A stretch of DNA of 64,000 nucleotides from Bradyrhizobium sp. in8p8 (lineage in GTDB: Bacteria > Pseudomonadota > Alphaproteobacteria > Rhizobiales > Xanthobacteraceae): the NCBI RefSeq assembly GCF_000426845.1, contig NZ_AUGD01000006.1:1-64000 (forward strand), given 5' to 3'. The position numbers and the translations under genes were made by a program. A model generated the notes under the pieces. It was not told where the DNA came from and did no database searches. It worked only from the letters and a program-made list of their open reading frames with translations. This document shows, piece after piece, positions 7,674 to 15,915 of this stretch (the first letter of the stretch is position 1; the number at the start of each line of letters is the position of its first letter).

Positions 7674-8677
7674 GTCGCCATCTCCAGACGCTTCACCGGC
7701 AATCCTATCAACAGATTCTGCGGTTTCATCCGAAGCTTCTGATCGGGCGTCATCGACAGGATCAGGTAGACCGGTTCACCCCGGAGGTCGTCAAGCGCGC
7801 AGCTCGAATCGAGGAAGGTCAGCCGGAACAGCGCGAGCACACGATCAGTGTCGCGCTCGCCTGGTTCTTCGCCGTGCCACAGACGATCGCCAAGCCTGGT
7901 GGCATCCGCATCGAGCCCGACATACCAGGTGAACTTTGCCTCATGCAGCGCGCGCAGCGGCTCGATCACGACCTCGATGCCGAGCAGATGGGAGACCCAG
8001 CGCGTCATCGCCTGCGCCAGCGCCGCCGGTCCGCGGCCGCCGGCCGTCAGGTCGAGGGCCAGATCGAACTGGTCGCTGCGCTGCCAATAGGCCTCGGCAT
8101 TCTCCTCGCTGAGCACGTCGACCACAACATCGGTGGTGGCGCCCAGCATCGACATCAGGGAGAGCACCGGGGTCGGGCTCCGGCCACCGACGATCTCCTC
8201 GTCGCCGAGCAACAAGGCGTGCTCGTGCGGCAGGATTCGCTGGGTCCGGAAGAACAATTCGGCCGCACGCAGCACGAACGGGTCATCGCAGCCATCGAGA
8301 GCGTTCCGCAGGATGACATGCGAGAGCTGGTTGACGAACAGCGGCGGCAGATCGTTCGTCCCTGATCGCACCGAGGCAAGATACGCGGCCTCGAGCGTCG
8401 GATGCCGCAGCAAAAGATCGCGAAACGCGAGTACGAACTGCCAGTTCTCCCGGGCATCCGCATCGACAATCCCGGCGATCTCGTCCTTACCGACCGCTTG
8501 TCGCGGGTGGGCGAGCAATTCGCGGTGCAGCCGGCGTTCGACCGGGCACGCGTCGTCCGGCGGCATCAGCTCGGGACGCGCAAAATAGGCCTTGAGGAAT
8601 TCGTCGGTGACACGGAGCCCACCGCCCTCGTCGCGGTCGAGCAGATGATGGCCGCAGGCAATCCAGAAATCGTTCAT
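7670..8677 (-). CDS. DUF6352-like protein of the formate dehydrogenase locus
   Basis: This 335-residue soluble protein starts MNDFWIACGHHLLDRDEGG. The His-His pair and CGHH-like start are worth noting as potential metal or cofactor ligands. The body is mostly helical, with a region (RENWQFVLAFRDLLLRHPTLEAAY) typical of what databases call DUF6352. I see no transmembrane segment, signal peptide or nucleotide-binding motif. It overlaps both neighbours by 4 nt. The DUF name comes from memory of the family. The cellular role is unknown. Confidence 0.75.
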   Translation of the reverse strand: MNDFWIACGHHLLDRDEGGGLRVTDEFLKAYFARPELMPPDDACPVERRLHRELLAHPRQAVGKDEIAGIVDADARENWQFVLAFRDLLLRHPTLEAAYLASVRSGTNDLPPLFVNQLSHVILRNALDGCDDPFVLRAAELFFRTQRILPHEHALLLGDEEIVGGRSPTPVLSLMSMLGATTDVVVDVLSEENAEAYWQRSDQFDLALDLTAGGRGPAALAQAMTRWVSHLLGIEVVIEPLRALHEAKFTWYVGLDADATRLGDRLWHGEEPGERDTDRVLALFRLTFLDSSCALDDLRGEPVYLILSMTPDQKLRMKPQNLLIGLPVKRLEMAT

Positions 8678-9213
8678 CTGAGGATCGGCCCCCGCCCCAG
8701 TTCCGCGAGTTTGAGCTCGTGGTCAGGCTGGACATCGTCGTCCAACTCCATGAACGAGAACGCCTTGCTATGCCCCTGCCCTTCGCGCAGCTGCAGGCGA
8801 CGGAATGACTCGCGGACCTCGCCGTCGCTCGATGTGCGGTGCACTGCAACAAGAGAGCTGATCGGATGGCTACACAGCGATTGTGCGAAAGCGACCTCCT
8901 CTTCGGCGGCCGTCTTCGCCGCCGACATGTCAGGCGCACCGAAGCGCTCGACCAGTTGCCGCGCAAGGAGATCGACCAGGCTGCGGTAGTCGTCTTCGGT
9001 CGCCGGAACGATCTGCGCCAGCGTCGACCAGCCCCAGGACTGCACCCCGAGGAAGCCGCCGCGAAACGCCGCGCGCGCCTTGCCTTCCAGCTTCGACCCG
9101 TCACAATCCCAAAAGCGGAAAGCACCGGAGACGGCCCATTCGCCCGGTTCTGCCGCCACTTCGAATACGAAGGTGTCGGAGGGATCGAGTGCGATCGTAC
9201 GCAGGAGCTTCAT
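8674..9213 (-). CDS. DUF6505-like protein of the formate dehydrogenase locus
   Basis: This 179-residue soluble protein starts at ATG 9213 (MKLLRTIALDPSDTFVF), which overlaps the upstream stop by 4 nt; longer in-frame starts read into the neighbour. The middle has aromatic strands (WAVSGAFRFWD, GVQSWGWSTLAQIVPAT) and a helical C-terminus. I recognise it only as the companion of the DUF6352-like protein in these loci (DUF6505 in databases, from memory). It has no known catalytic motif, export signal or membrane helix. Confidence 0.72.
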   Translation of the reverse strand: MKLLRTIALDPSDTFVFEVAAEPGEWAVSGAFRFWDCDGSKLEGKARAAFRGGFLGVQSWGWSTLAQIVPATEDDYRSLVDLLARQLVERFGAPDMSAAKTAAEEEVAFAQSLCSHPISSLVAVHRTSSDGEVRESFRRLQLREGQGHSKAFSFMELDDDVQPDHELKLAELGRGPILR

Positions 9214-9950
9214 GAGCGCGGTCCTCCGAGCGCCGCATCGAGCCAGGATGGCATCGCAAGCGCCTGCACGAGATCGCTCCGCTCGGTCTCGTCCGTACCG
9301 AGGCGGCGCGTGAGCAGATCGCCGCAATCATCAATGCGCTGAACTGTCTGCCTTTCACGCGGCATCCGAGCGAGATAGTCGCGCGCGACGCTGTCAAAGC
9401 CATCGACGCGCCAGCCGTCGAGCGCTAGCATCAAGTGGCGGGCAAAGCTCTCCGTGATCTGCGCCGCGCCAGCCTCGCCAAAGCCTTCCTGATCGAGTGC
9501 CGAGGCCAGCGGGTGAACGCCGGGTTCATCTTCGTTCATCGCAACAGTCCGGATCATGGCTGCGAATACCAGCCAGCGCGGCGGCGCATCCTCGTCAGCG
9601 GCAAAAGGCCACCCCATCCGTCCGCCGCCGACCAGTCCCCCGTCGATCCTGACCGCATCCGGCCAGTCGATCGTGATCGGCTTGCTCGGCGGCGCATAGG
9701 CGCGAAGCGCATCGGTCAGTGCGACCATGCCGGCGTAGAACGCGCGCCGCGCGCTGCGCAACGGCTCGAATGGCTCCAGCACCACGGCGAACTCTGCGAG
9801 GTCGAAACGACCTACATAGACGAGTGTTCCGGCGCCGCTCTCCGGCGCAATGCGGCATGCATGGGCGAAAGCGTCGCCACTCTCGCGCAGCCGCACCAAT
9901 GTGAACGGCGGCGGCAGATGGACCGGTTCCGCCAGGGAAACATGACTCAC
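9210..9950 (-). CDS. Biotin/lipoate protein ligase-fold protein lacking the catalytic lysine
   Basis: This 246-residue first gene of the five-gene operon resembles the biotin/lipoate A/B ligase family. It has a WPDAVRIDGG stretch (residues 96-105) corresponding to the W-P-N-D strand of BirA, followed by GLVGGG. In active ligases that strand leads into K-x-x-G-I. Here the lysine position is glycine, and the protein has one lysine in all (Lys90). So it may bind a cofactor-like ligand without adenylate transfer. A C-terminal half (residues 140-246) resembles the extra domain of alphaproteobacterial members. ATG 9950 is divergent from the polyferredoxin gene. Confidence 0.75.
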   Translation of the reverse strand: MSHVSLAEPVHLPPPFTLVRLRESGDAFAHACRIAPESGAGTLVYVGRFDLAEFAVVLEPFEPLRSARRAFYAGMVALTDALRAYAPPSKPITIDWPDAVRIDGGLVGGGRMGWPFAADEDAPPRWLVFAAMIRTVAMNEDEPGVHPLASALDQEGFGEAGAAQITESFARHLMLALDGWRVDGFDSVARDYLARMPRERQTVQRIDDCGDLLTRRLGTDETERSDLVQALAMPSWLDAALGGPRS

Positions 9951-10000
9951 TGGGGTCGACGGCAGGCCGTCCTCCGCTTTCCTTTTCTTCCCGATGGATA

Positions 10001-12085
10001 ATGTCTATACGAGACGAAGGGTCGGCGCGAGTCCGTCGTCGGCATCCGAATGGCGGAGGGATTAACCTGGAGCAACCAGCGAAGACCGTCCTGATCTGCT
10101 CGTGCGAAGACACGATGCGTCTCGACGTGGCCGCAATGCGGCGCGGATGCCCCGGCAGCGAGGTCAAGAGCTTTCGCCATCTCTGTGGTGCCGAACTCGA
10201 TCATTTCCGCAAGATTGCCGCGACAGACGGCGCGTTGACCGTCGCCTGCACGCAGCAGGCGGCGCAGTTTTCGGAAGAGGCCGGCGAACGGGCCGATGCG
10301 ATCAGCTTCGTCAACATCCGCGAAACGGCCGGATGGTCGAAAGACGGCGCACGAGCAGGTGCGAAGATGGCCGCCCTGCTCGCATCCGCCTCCATCCCGT
10401 CCCCGGACTATCCGCTCGTCACCCTGTCGAGCGAGGGCGTGATCCTGATCTACGGGCGCGATGAGACCGCGATCGAGGCCGGCCGCCTGCTTGCCGACCA
10501 TCTCGACGTCACGGTGATGCTGAAGCAGTTCGACGACACCGTGCGGCCGACTGCAACGGCCTTCCCCGTCGTCAAGGGCAGGATCCGCTCCGCGAAGGGA
10601 CATTTCGGCGCCTTCGAGCTTGCGATCGACGACTATGCGCGTCCCCGGCCCTCCTCGCGCGAGCGCTTCGTGCTGGATCCGCCGCGAAGCGGAGTCACTT
10701 CGCGCTGCGACATCGTGCTCGACCTGTCCGGGGATATGCCGCTGTTTCCCGCTCACGACCTGCGCGACGGCTATCTGCGCGCCGACCCGGGGGATCCCGC
10801 CGCGATGCTGCGCGCCGTGCTGACCGCGCGCGATCTCGTCGGCAGCTTCGACAAGCCGAAATATGTTGACGTTGCACCGACGCTCTGCGCCCATTCGCGC
10901 TCGAAACGCACCGGCTGCCATCGCTGCCTCGATCTCTGCCCGACCGGGGCGATCACGCCCGTCGGCGATCATGTCGCAATCGATCCGAATATCTGCGCGG
11001 GCTGCGGCCAATGCGCGGCGGCCTGCCCGACCGGCGCGCTGTCCTACGCGCTGCCACCCGCCGATACGCAGCTTCAGAGACTTCGCGCCATGCTGCTCGC
11101 CTACCGCGAGGCCGGTGGCGCGGATGCAGTGCTGCTGTTTCACGACGGCCCGCACGGCACGCCTCTGATCGATGCCCTCGCACGGCATGGCGACGGCCTC
11201 CCGGCCAACGTGCTTCCCTTTGCCGTCAACGAGCTTACGCAGGTGGGACTGGAAGCGATTGTCGGTGCCTTCGCCTATGGCGTATCCGCTGTGCGCTTCC
11301 TGCTCCGTGCCAAGCCGCGCCACGACATCACCGGACTGTCACAGACGGTCGCAACGGCCGATGCGATCCTCGGCGGCCTCGGCTTTGAGGGCCGGCGCCT
11401 CGCCACCATCGAAACGGATGATCCCGATGTGCTCGGCGAGCATTTGGCTGATATCGAGATGCTCGCCGCCGTCGCGCTGCCGGCGGTTTTCAAGACTGTC
11501 GGCAAGCGGCGTGACCTCTTGCGATTTGGCCTGAGCGAACTGCATCGGCTGGCGCCGAAGCCGGTGGACGTGATTCCCCTTCCCCGGGGGGCGCCGGTCG
11601 GCGCAGTCACCATCGATGCCAACGGTTGCACACTGTGCCTGTCCTGCGTCTCCGCCTGCCCGACCGGCGCGCTACGCGAGGATCCCGAGCGGCCCGTGCT
11701 GAAGTTCATCGAGGATGCGTGCGTGCAATGCGGCCTGTGCCAGAGCACCTGTCCGGAGAAAGTCGTTGCCCTCAAGCCGCAGATTGACTTCCGCGCGTCC
11801 CGCGCGCCCGCCGTGATCCTTAAGGAGGAAGAACCGGCGCTCTGCGTCCGCTGCGGCACGCCATTCGGAGTGAAGAGCACAATCGAGCGGATCGCGGCCA
11901 AGCTCGAAGGCCGGCACTGGATGTATCCGGCTGGCGACAAGCGGCTCGAGGCGCTCAGGATGTGCGCCGACTGCCGCGTCATCGTCATGAGCGAACAGCA
12001 ATTCGATCCGTTCAAGGGAGTTCCGGAACGAACGCCGCCGCGCACGACGGATGACTATCTACGTCAACGCAACGGCAAGGACTAG
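10001..12085 (+). CDS. Multi-cluster 4Fe-4S protein of the formate dehydrogenase locus
   Basis: This polyferredoxin of about 670-694 residues has four CxxCxxxCP-type groups: CHRCLDLCPTGAI, CAGCGQCAAACPTGAL, CTLCLSCVSACPTGAL and CVQCGLCQSTCPEKV. Isolated cysteines near the N-terminus (LICSCEDT) and C-terminus (CVRCG, CADC) may bind further metal. An HdrA-like alpha/beta region separates the cluster pairs. It probably shuttles electrons in the cytoplasm, perhaps during enzyme assembly or to a soluble acceptor. ATG 10001 has no ribosome-binding site. GGAGGG at 10055-10060 sits 6 nt before an in-frame CTG at 10067, so the true start may be there. It is divergent from the DUF operon. Confidence 0.85.
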   Translation: MSIRDEGSARVRRRHPNGGGINLEQPAKTVLICSCEDTMRLDVAAMRRGCPGSEVKSFRHLCGAELDHFRKIAATDGALTVACTQQAAQFSEEAGERADAISFVNIRETAGWSKDGARAGAKMAALLASASIPSPDYPLVTLSSEGVILIYGRDETAIEAGRLLADHLDVTVMLKQFDDTVRPTATAFPVVKGRIRSAKGHFGAFELAIDDYARPRPSSRERFVLDPPRSGVTSRCDIVLDLSGDMPLFPAHDLRDGYLRADPGDPAAMLRAVLTARDLVGSFDKPKYVDVAPTLCAHSRSKRTGCHRCLDLCPTGAITPVGDHVAIDPNICAGCGQCAAACPTGALSYALPPADTQLQRLRAMLLAYREAGGADAVLLFHDGPHGTPLIDALARHGDGLPANVLPFAVNELTQVGLEAIVGAFAYGVSAVRFLLRAKPRHDITGLSQTVATADAILGGLGFEGRRLATIETDDPDVLGEHLADIEMLAAVALPAVFKTVGKRRDLLRFGLSELHRLAPKPVDVIPLPRGAPVGAVTIDANGCTLCLSCVSACPTGALREDPERPVLKFIEDACVQCGLCQSTCPEKVVALKPQIDFRASRAPAVILKEEEPALCVRCGTPFGVKSTIERIAAKLEGRHWMYPAGDKRLEALRMCADCRVIVMSEQQFDPFKGVPERTPPRTTDDYLRQRNGKD

Positions 12086-12122
12086 ACAAGACGAACAGAC
12101 ATCGTCGCCGGGAGGCATCACC

Positions 12123-12350
12123 ATGTCTCGTGTCAGCACAGCTCTGTCGAAGTCCGTGGTCTTCAGCGCTGTCGCCGGCTGAGTGGCCGAAGCTGCCGCT
12201 CCACCGCTGACAAAGGCACAGAAGTTGGCGGGTAACGGCGATCGTCGCTCGCAGAGCCGAGGCCACGGGCAAGAAGATGGCACGGCTGTCGACCTCTGCG
12301 TTGCCGAAGCCGCTCACCCAACCATCGATGTCATCCAAATCTTGAAGCAG
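12123..12350 (+). pseudogene. Possible secreted-protein gene broken by an early stop
   Basis: A strong ribosome-binding site (GGGAGG at 12110-12115) precedes ATG 12123. The frame opens like a signal peptide (MSRVSTALSKSVVFSAVAG) but meets TGA at 12180-12182. The same frame then continues with VAEAAAPPLTKAQK, which looks like the end of the signal peptide and the mature start. After about 12230 the reading becomes implausible in every frame, suggesting further decay. I do not recognise the ancestor. It may instead be noncoding. The rest of 12086-12403 holds nothing else I can name, except a CTCATATGAG palindrome near 12389. Confidence 0.35.
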
Positions 12351-12403
12351 CATCCGGAGATGCGGAGTCTTCATATAAAGAATTTGAACTCATATGAGGG
12401 CCG

Positions 12404-13687
12404 CTATCGCGACGTCGCGCGGCCCAGGAAGTCTGTGAGGGCGCGTCGGTCCTCGGGCGAGCCGATACGCTGTTCCGGCATCTTGGTGCCCGGCGTATAG
12501 GCGTTCGGTCCGATTTCGAACAGCCTTGCGACTGTCTCCGGCGTCCAGACGATGTCCATGGTCTTCAGCGCGTCGGAGAAGCGATAGCCTGGGAGTGAAC
12601 CGATCCTGCGGCCATACAGTCCCGAAAGGGTCGGACCCGCCCGCTGCACCTCCTTGTCCGACAGCGTGTGACAGGCAACACACGCCCGAAAAACATCCGC
12701 ACCGTGGTCGCCCGCGTAAGCGGCAAGCGGATCGGATCCCACCGGAGTCGAACCGACGGGAGTACCGGTCCGCGCATCCCAACGCCTGATCCTGCCGTCC
12801 GCACCTCCCGTGAGCAGCGTCTCGCTATCCGGGAGAAACGCAACGGACCACACCGGCAACCCGGGCCCAACCGGCGTGCGGAGCAGGTTGCGCGACTTGC
12901 GATCGACGATCGCCACCGTGCCATTGACACCGGCCGCTGCGATCAGCATGCCGTCCGCCGACACCGTCAAGGCCACCACCGGCGCGGGACCGGCCGCGAC
13001 CTCGCCGCCGACCTTGCCATCCTTCGTCAGCATGCGCAGCTTGCCGTCGACCGCACCTGTGACGATCTCACCATCCGGCGCCACGGCAACGGCGTTCAGC
13101 GGCGCCGACAGCGTCACGGTGTCGGGCTGGCCGTCCGGCAAACGCCAGATGCGCAGAGCAAGATCGTAGCCGACGCTGACCAGTCTGCCGTCCGGCAGGA
13201 AAGCGACGCCGTTCACGTTCTGCGTATGCCCTTCGAGCACGCGCGACGTGCCGTCCGCCAGCGACCAGAGCCGCACCGTTCGGTCCCATGACCCCGATGC
13301 GAGAAGCGCCCCATCGGGCGACACGGCAAGCGCCATAATCGGAGCGAGATGTCCCTCCAGCACCCGGTCCGGCTCCGGCCGGCCCGGAGTCCATACCGCA
13401 ATTCGCGCATCGGCCCCGGCCGTGATCATGCGACCGTCCTTCAGAAAGGCGACCGCGTTGATGCCGTCCGCATGGTACCGCAGCACTTGCCGTGCGGTCT
13501 CCGTCTCGAGCGACCAGCGAATGGCCGCCGTGTCGAAACTGCCGGAGAGAAGGCTGTTGCCATCCGGAGAAACGGCTAGAGCGCGTATGGGGCCGCCATG
13601 CCCGACCAGGTCGGCTTGCACGGATGATGCAGCAAAGATGATCAACAGCGCTACGGCCACCCTTGTACACAACGGTGATCTGTTCAT
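12404..13687 (-). CDS. Exported WD40 beta-propeller fused to cytochrome c
   Basis: This 427-residue protein starts at ATG 13687 with a signal peptide (VAVALLIIFAASSVQA). Residues 30-315 hold about seven WD40-type repeats, with ALAVSPDG and LLSGSFD-type strands ending in RIW or RLW. A C-terminal class I cytochrome c follows: heme site CVACH at residues 336-340 and a likely axial Met403 in PGTKMPEQ. It should be periplasmic. The propeller could dock a redox partner. A longer in-frame start at 13999 adds an arginine-rich stretch unlike coding sequence and is rejected. It stands alone between weak ORFs, so its pathway is unclear. Confidence 0.88.
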   Translation of the reverse strand: MNRSPLCTRVAVALLIIFAASSVQADLVGHGGPIRALAVSPDGNSLLSGSFDTAAIRWSLETETARQVLRYHADGINAVAFLKDGRMITAGADARIAVWTPGRPEPDRVLEGHLAPIMALAVSPDGALLASGSWDRTVRLWSLADGTSRVLEGHTQNVNGVAFLPDGRLVSVGYDLALRIWRLPDGQPDTVTLSAPLNAVAVAPDGEIVTGAVDGKLRMLTKDGKVGGEVAAGPAPVVALTVSADGMLIAAAGVNGTVAIVDRKSRNLLRTPVGPGLPVWSVAFLPDSETLLTGGADGRIRRWDARTGTPVGSTPVGSDPLAAYAGDHGADVFRACVACHTLSDKEVQRAGPTLSGLYGRRIGSLPGYRFSDALKTMDIVWTPETVARLFEIGPNAYTPGTKMPEQRIGSPEDRRALTDFLGRATSR

Positions 13688-13766
13688 TTCACACCCGGCC
13701 ATGCCTGACGATCGCATCATCAAGATTGCCAGAACAGACGGCAGAACTGAATATACGAGGCCGCGT

Positions 13767-14045
13767 CTACTTGGCCGGTGCCGTCGTCGTTTTGGACGAC
13801 CCCTGAGGAGCTGCCTGCATTCCGGGCGGACTCTGGCCCTGGGGACTTCCGGCCGGCGCACCACCCGCGCCGGTATTGATAGGCCCGGTCCAGCCTTGCG
13901 GCTGTGCCTGGCCCTTCTCTTCAGGAGGGGGTTGCGTCGCCGACGAGTTGGTTTGAGCCGGCTGGGCCGAGGCGCTTTCAATCGAGAAGGCGCTTTCAAT
14001 CGAACAGAGTGCTGCGAAGCACAAGATCGCTTTCGGAAATTTCAC
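13767..14045 (-). CDS. Small secreted proline/glutamine-rich protein
   Basis: This 92-residue protein starts at GTG 14045, fixed by GGAGGA 7 nt upstream. A signal peptide (KFPKAILCFAALCS) ends near SASAQ. The mature part is low-complexity, rich in Pro, Gln, Gly and Ser (QPPPEEKGQAQPQGW, GAGGAPAGSPQGQSPPG), and probably disordered. An 18-nt tandem duplication (13971-14006) repeats SIESA within the signal region. I recognise no family. Orphan proteins of this type are common in Bradyrhizobium. Confidence 0.65.
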   Translation of the reverse strand: MKFPKAILCFAALCSIESAFSIESASAQPAQTNSSATQPPPEEKGQAQPQGWTGPINTGAGGAPAGSPQGQSPPGMQAAPQGSSKTTTAPAK

Positions 14046-14222
14046 GCAGGGTCCTCCGATGCGCTCACTAGGCCTGCAAGAAACTTTCAGACCGTCCTTC
14101 CGTTCCGAACCGTGCAGCGCAACAGCCCGATGGGTCCCGATGCCCGCGAGCGATCGACGAGCTTGCTCGCGACAAGCTGTGTCGTATACATGGCTTGATG
14201 GTCCAATCGAGGGAGGCTGAGG

Positions 14223-14345
14223 ATGAAGGCTTTCGTACTTGGCTGCGTTGCTGCCCTGGTGATCGCCGTTGCAGGAATGGTGATCCTGAACCGCGTTCAG
14301 GAGCCGGTCGCCCAAGCGTTCACGACGAGCGCGGTACGGCTCTGA
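14223..14345 (+). CDS. 40-residue single-pass membrane protein
   Basis: A short ORF starts at ATG 14223 after a GGGAGG-type site (gagggaggctgagg). It encodes MKAFVLGCVAALVIAVAG and continues to QAFTTSAVRL: one transmembrane helix and a short polar tail. Small proteins of this shape, with a conserved NRVQEPV-like segment after the helix, are recurrent in Bradyrhizobium as hypothetical proteins. The function is unknown. Coding status rests on the ribosome-binding site and the clean helix. Confidence 0.65.
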   Translation: MKAFVLGCVAALVIAVAGMVILNRVQEPVAQAFTTSAVRL

Positions 14346-14751
14346 CAAGAGCCCACCCGCGGCTCGGTCCGCTCGCCTTGACGACTGGAGCCAGGCGAGC
14401 GAGCTCATCCTCGACGAGACGCTGAAGCTTTTCAGCGCCCGAACCGTCCGACTTAGCTTTTCCAGCGCTAGCGCCTCAGAATTGCATACCGCGCGTCAGG
14501 GCACCGTGGACAATGAGATTCGTTCCGATGATGAAGCTGCGGCGCGACTTGCGACAAGTACCACGCGTTCGCCATCTCCTGCGGAGCGATGCCATGCGTC
14601 TCCGGGATTTAGGAGTTTGGTAACGATACGAGCATGGTTGAACGCATTAATGCAAATCGCACGCTTCCGGTGCCTGACCCGTAACAACCTTGCTATATGC
14701 CAGCTGCGGCTTATCGCCGCTCGCGAATGACCCGGATTTCCCTGATTGCTC
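14346..14751. other. Intergenic region, no gene recognised
   Basis: This stretch lies between the 40-residue protein and the acetyltransferase gene. On the minus strand about 14342-14464 has codon usage resembling a gene end (SGAEKLQRLVEDELARLAP), but no start codon lies upstream in that frame; it may be a gene remnant. A 7-bp hairpin (CGCTGAA/TTCAGCG, 14420-14437) lies within it. The right end should hold the acetyltransferase promoter. Confidence 0.4.
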
Positions 14752-15888
14752 ATGAACAAGCCTGGCAACACGTTCGACATCGTCATCGAGCAGTCTTTCG
14801 ACTTTCTATCTCCGGAATATGCAGAGCTGTTTGATCGCTCGGCTGCTACGGCCTTCCAGCACCCGATCTGGCTGCATTGCCTCTACACCAGGCTCGCGCC
14901 GGAAGCGGGTGCAACGCCTCTGGTCGTCGTGGTCCGCCACCGCGCGACGGGGGCCCTTGCGATGGTGCTGCCCCTGCTCAGAATCCGGCGCGGTCCAATA
15001 CGAACGGTCGAGTTCGCCGACCTCCGCGTTTCCGACTATCTGGTACCGGTCTGCAGCCCGGACGTGTTTTCACAACTGCTCGACGATGCAACCGCAAGCT
15101 CGCAAATCCGGCGGCTTGTGCGCCCCTTCGATCTGCTCCGACTGACCAAGTTGCCTGACGGACGGCTTCCGATCGAAAAACTCCTCGCTGCGTCCCGCCG
15201 TGTGTCGATGGACACGAATTCCTACGCGACGATTCTCATGGCACCGTTCGAGCAATGGCGGGCCAGTGCGATGGACCGCTCCTACCAGAAGGAGCTCGCA
15301 AAGAAGTATCGTCAGCTCCAGAAGAAGGGCTCGCTGAGCTTCTCATGCTGCGGCGACAGCGCCTCCGTCCTCGAGGCACTGGACGTGATGCGCAAGTTTC
15401 GCGGCCCGCGCTTTCACGCACAGGGCGACGGGGACCTGCTCCAGCGCCCTGAATACTACGGCTTCTATTCCGACGTAGCGCTTCGCGGCCTTGGCTCCTT
15501 CGTCCGCCTCTACGCCATGAAGATGGACGGCGAAGTGATTGCCGCCGTGCTCGGGCTGTGTCATCGGGGCAGCTTCCTCATCATCATGAGCGCATTCGAC
15601 ATTGCTGGGTACAAGAGCCAGTCTCTCGGCGCGCTGATGTTCGAGCAGGTGGCGCGTGATTGTATCGAGCGCGGAGATCGGATGCTCGATTTCACCATCG
15701 GCGACGAGCCATACAAGAAATTGTTCGGCGGGCAGCCTTCGCCGGTGTGGGCTGTCACGAAAGCCGGCAGTCCCGTGGGCGCGGTCGCCCTCTTCGCCCT
15801 GAAGCAGGCTCCCTGGCTCAAGTTGGCGGTCAAGCGGCTTTCGGACCTGAGGCTCCAGCCCGCTCGTACCCCAGCTCCTACGCGTTGA
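14752..15888 (+). CDS. CelD/BcsL-type GNAT acetyltransferase of polysaccharide loci
   Basis: This 378-residue protein has the double-GNAT architecture of the CelD/BcsL (GNAT_acetyltransf_6) family: an N-terminal domain with ATPLVVVVRHRATGALAMVLPL, and a C-terminal GNAT core with VRLYAMKMDGEVIAAVLGL, DYKSQSLG-like spacing (AGYKSQSLGALMFEQ) and DFTIGDEPYKKLFG. Members are thought to acylate amino sugars or surface polysaccharide precursors. It has no export signal, so it acts in the cytoplasm. ATG 14752 is preferred over a TTG at 14746. It opens a polysaccharide region that continues after one opposing gene. The acyl donor and acceptor are unknown. Confidence 0.82.
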   Translation: MNKPGNTFDIVIEQSFDFLSPEYAELFDRSAATAFQHPIWLHCLYTRLAPEAGATPLVVVVRHRATGALAMVLPLLRIRRGPIRTVEFADLRVSDYLVPVCSPDVFSQLLDDATASSQIRRLVRPFDLLRLTKLPDGRLPIEKLLAASRRVSMDTNSYATILMAPFEQWRASAMDRSYQKELAKKYRQLQKKGSLSFSCCGDSASVLEALDVMRKFRGPRFHAQGDGDLLQRPEYYGFYSDVALRGLGSFVRLYAMKMDGEVIAAVLGLCHRGSFLIIMSAFDIAGYKSQSLGALMFEQVARDCIERGDRMLDFTIGDEPYKKLFGGQPSPVWAVTKAGSPVGAVALFALKQAPWLKLAVKRLSDLRLQPARTPAPTR

Positions 15889-15915
15889 TCGACGGCACAC
15901 GACCAAGTGCAAAGC

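Noticed and set aside
12012..12374. 120-codon minus-strand frame over the end of the polyferredoxin
   Set aside because: It overlaps a real gene in antisense, has no ribosome-binding site and matches no family I know.
13688..13999. Longer start for the WD40-cytochrome protein
   Set aside because: The 104 extra residues are Arg/Pro-rich shadow sequence before a good signal peptide at ATG 13687.
14420..14437. Hairpin CGCTGAA/TTCAGCG as a terminator or small RNA
   Set aside because: There is no T-run on either strand and no flanking gene end that would need it.
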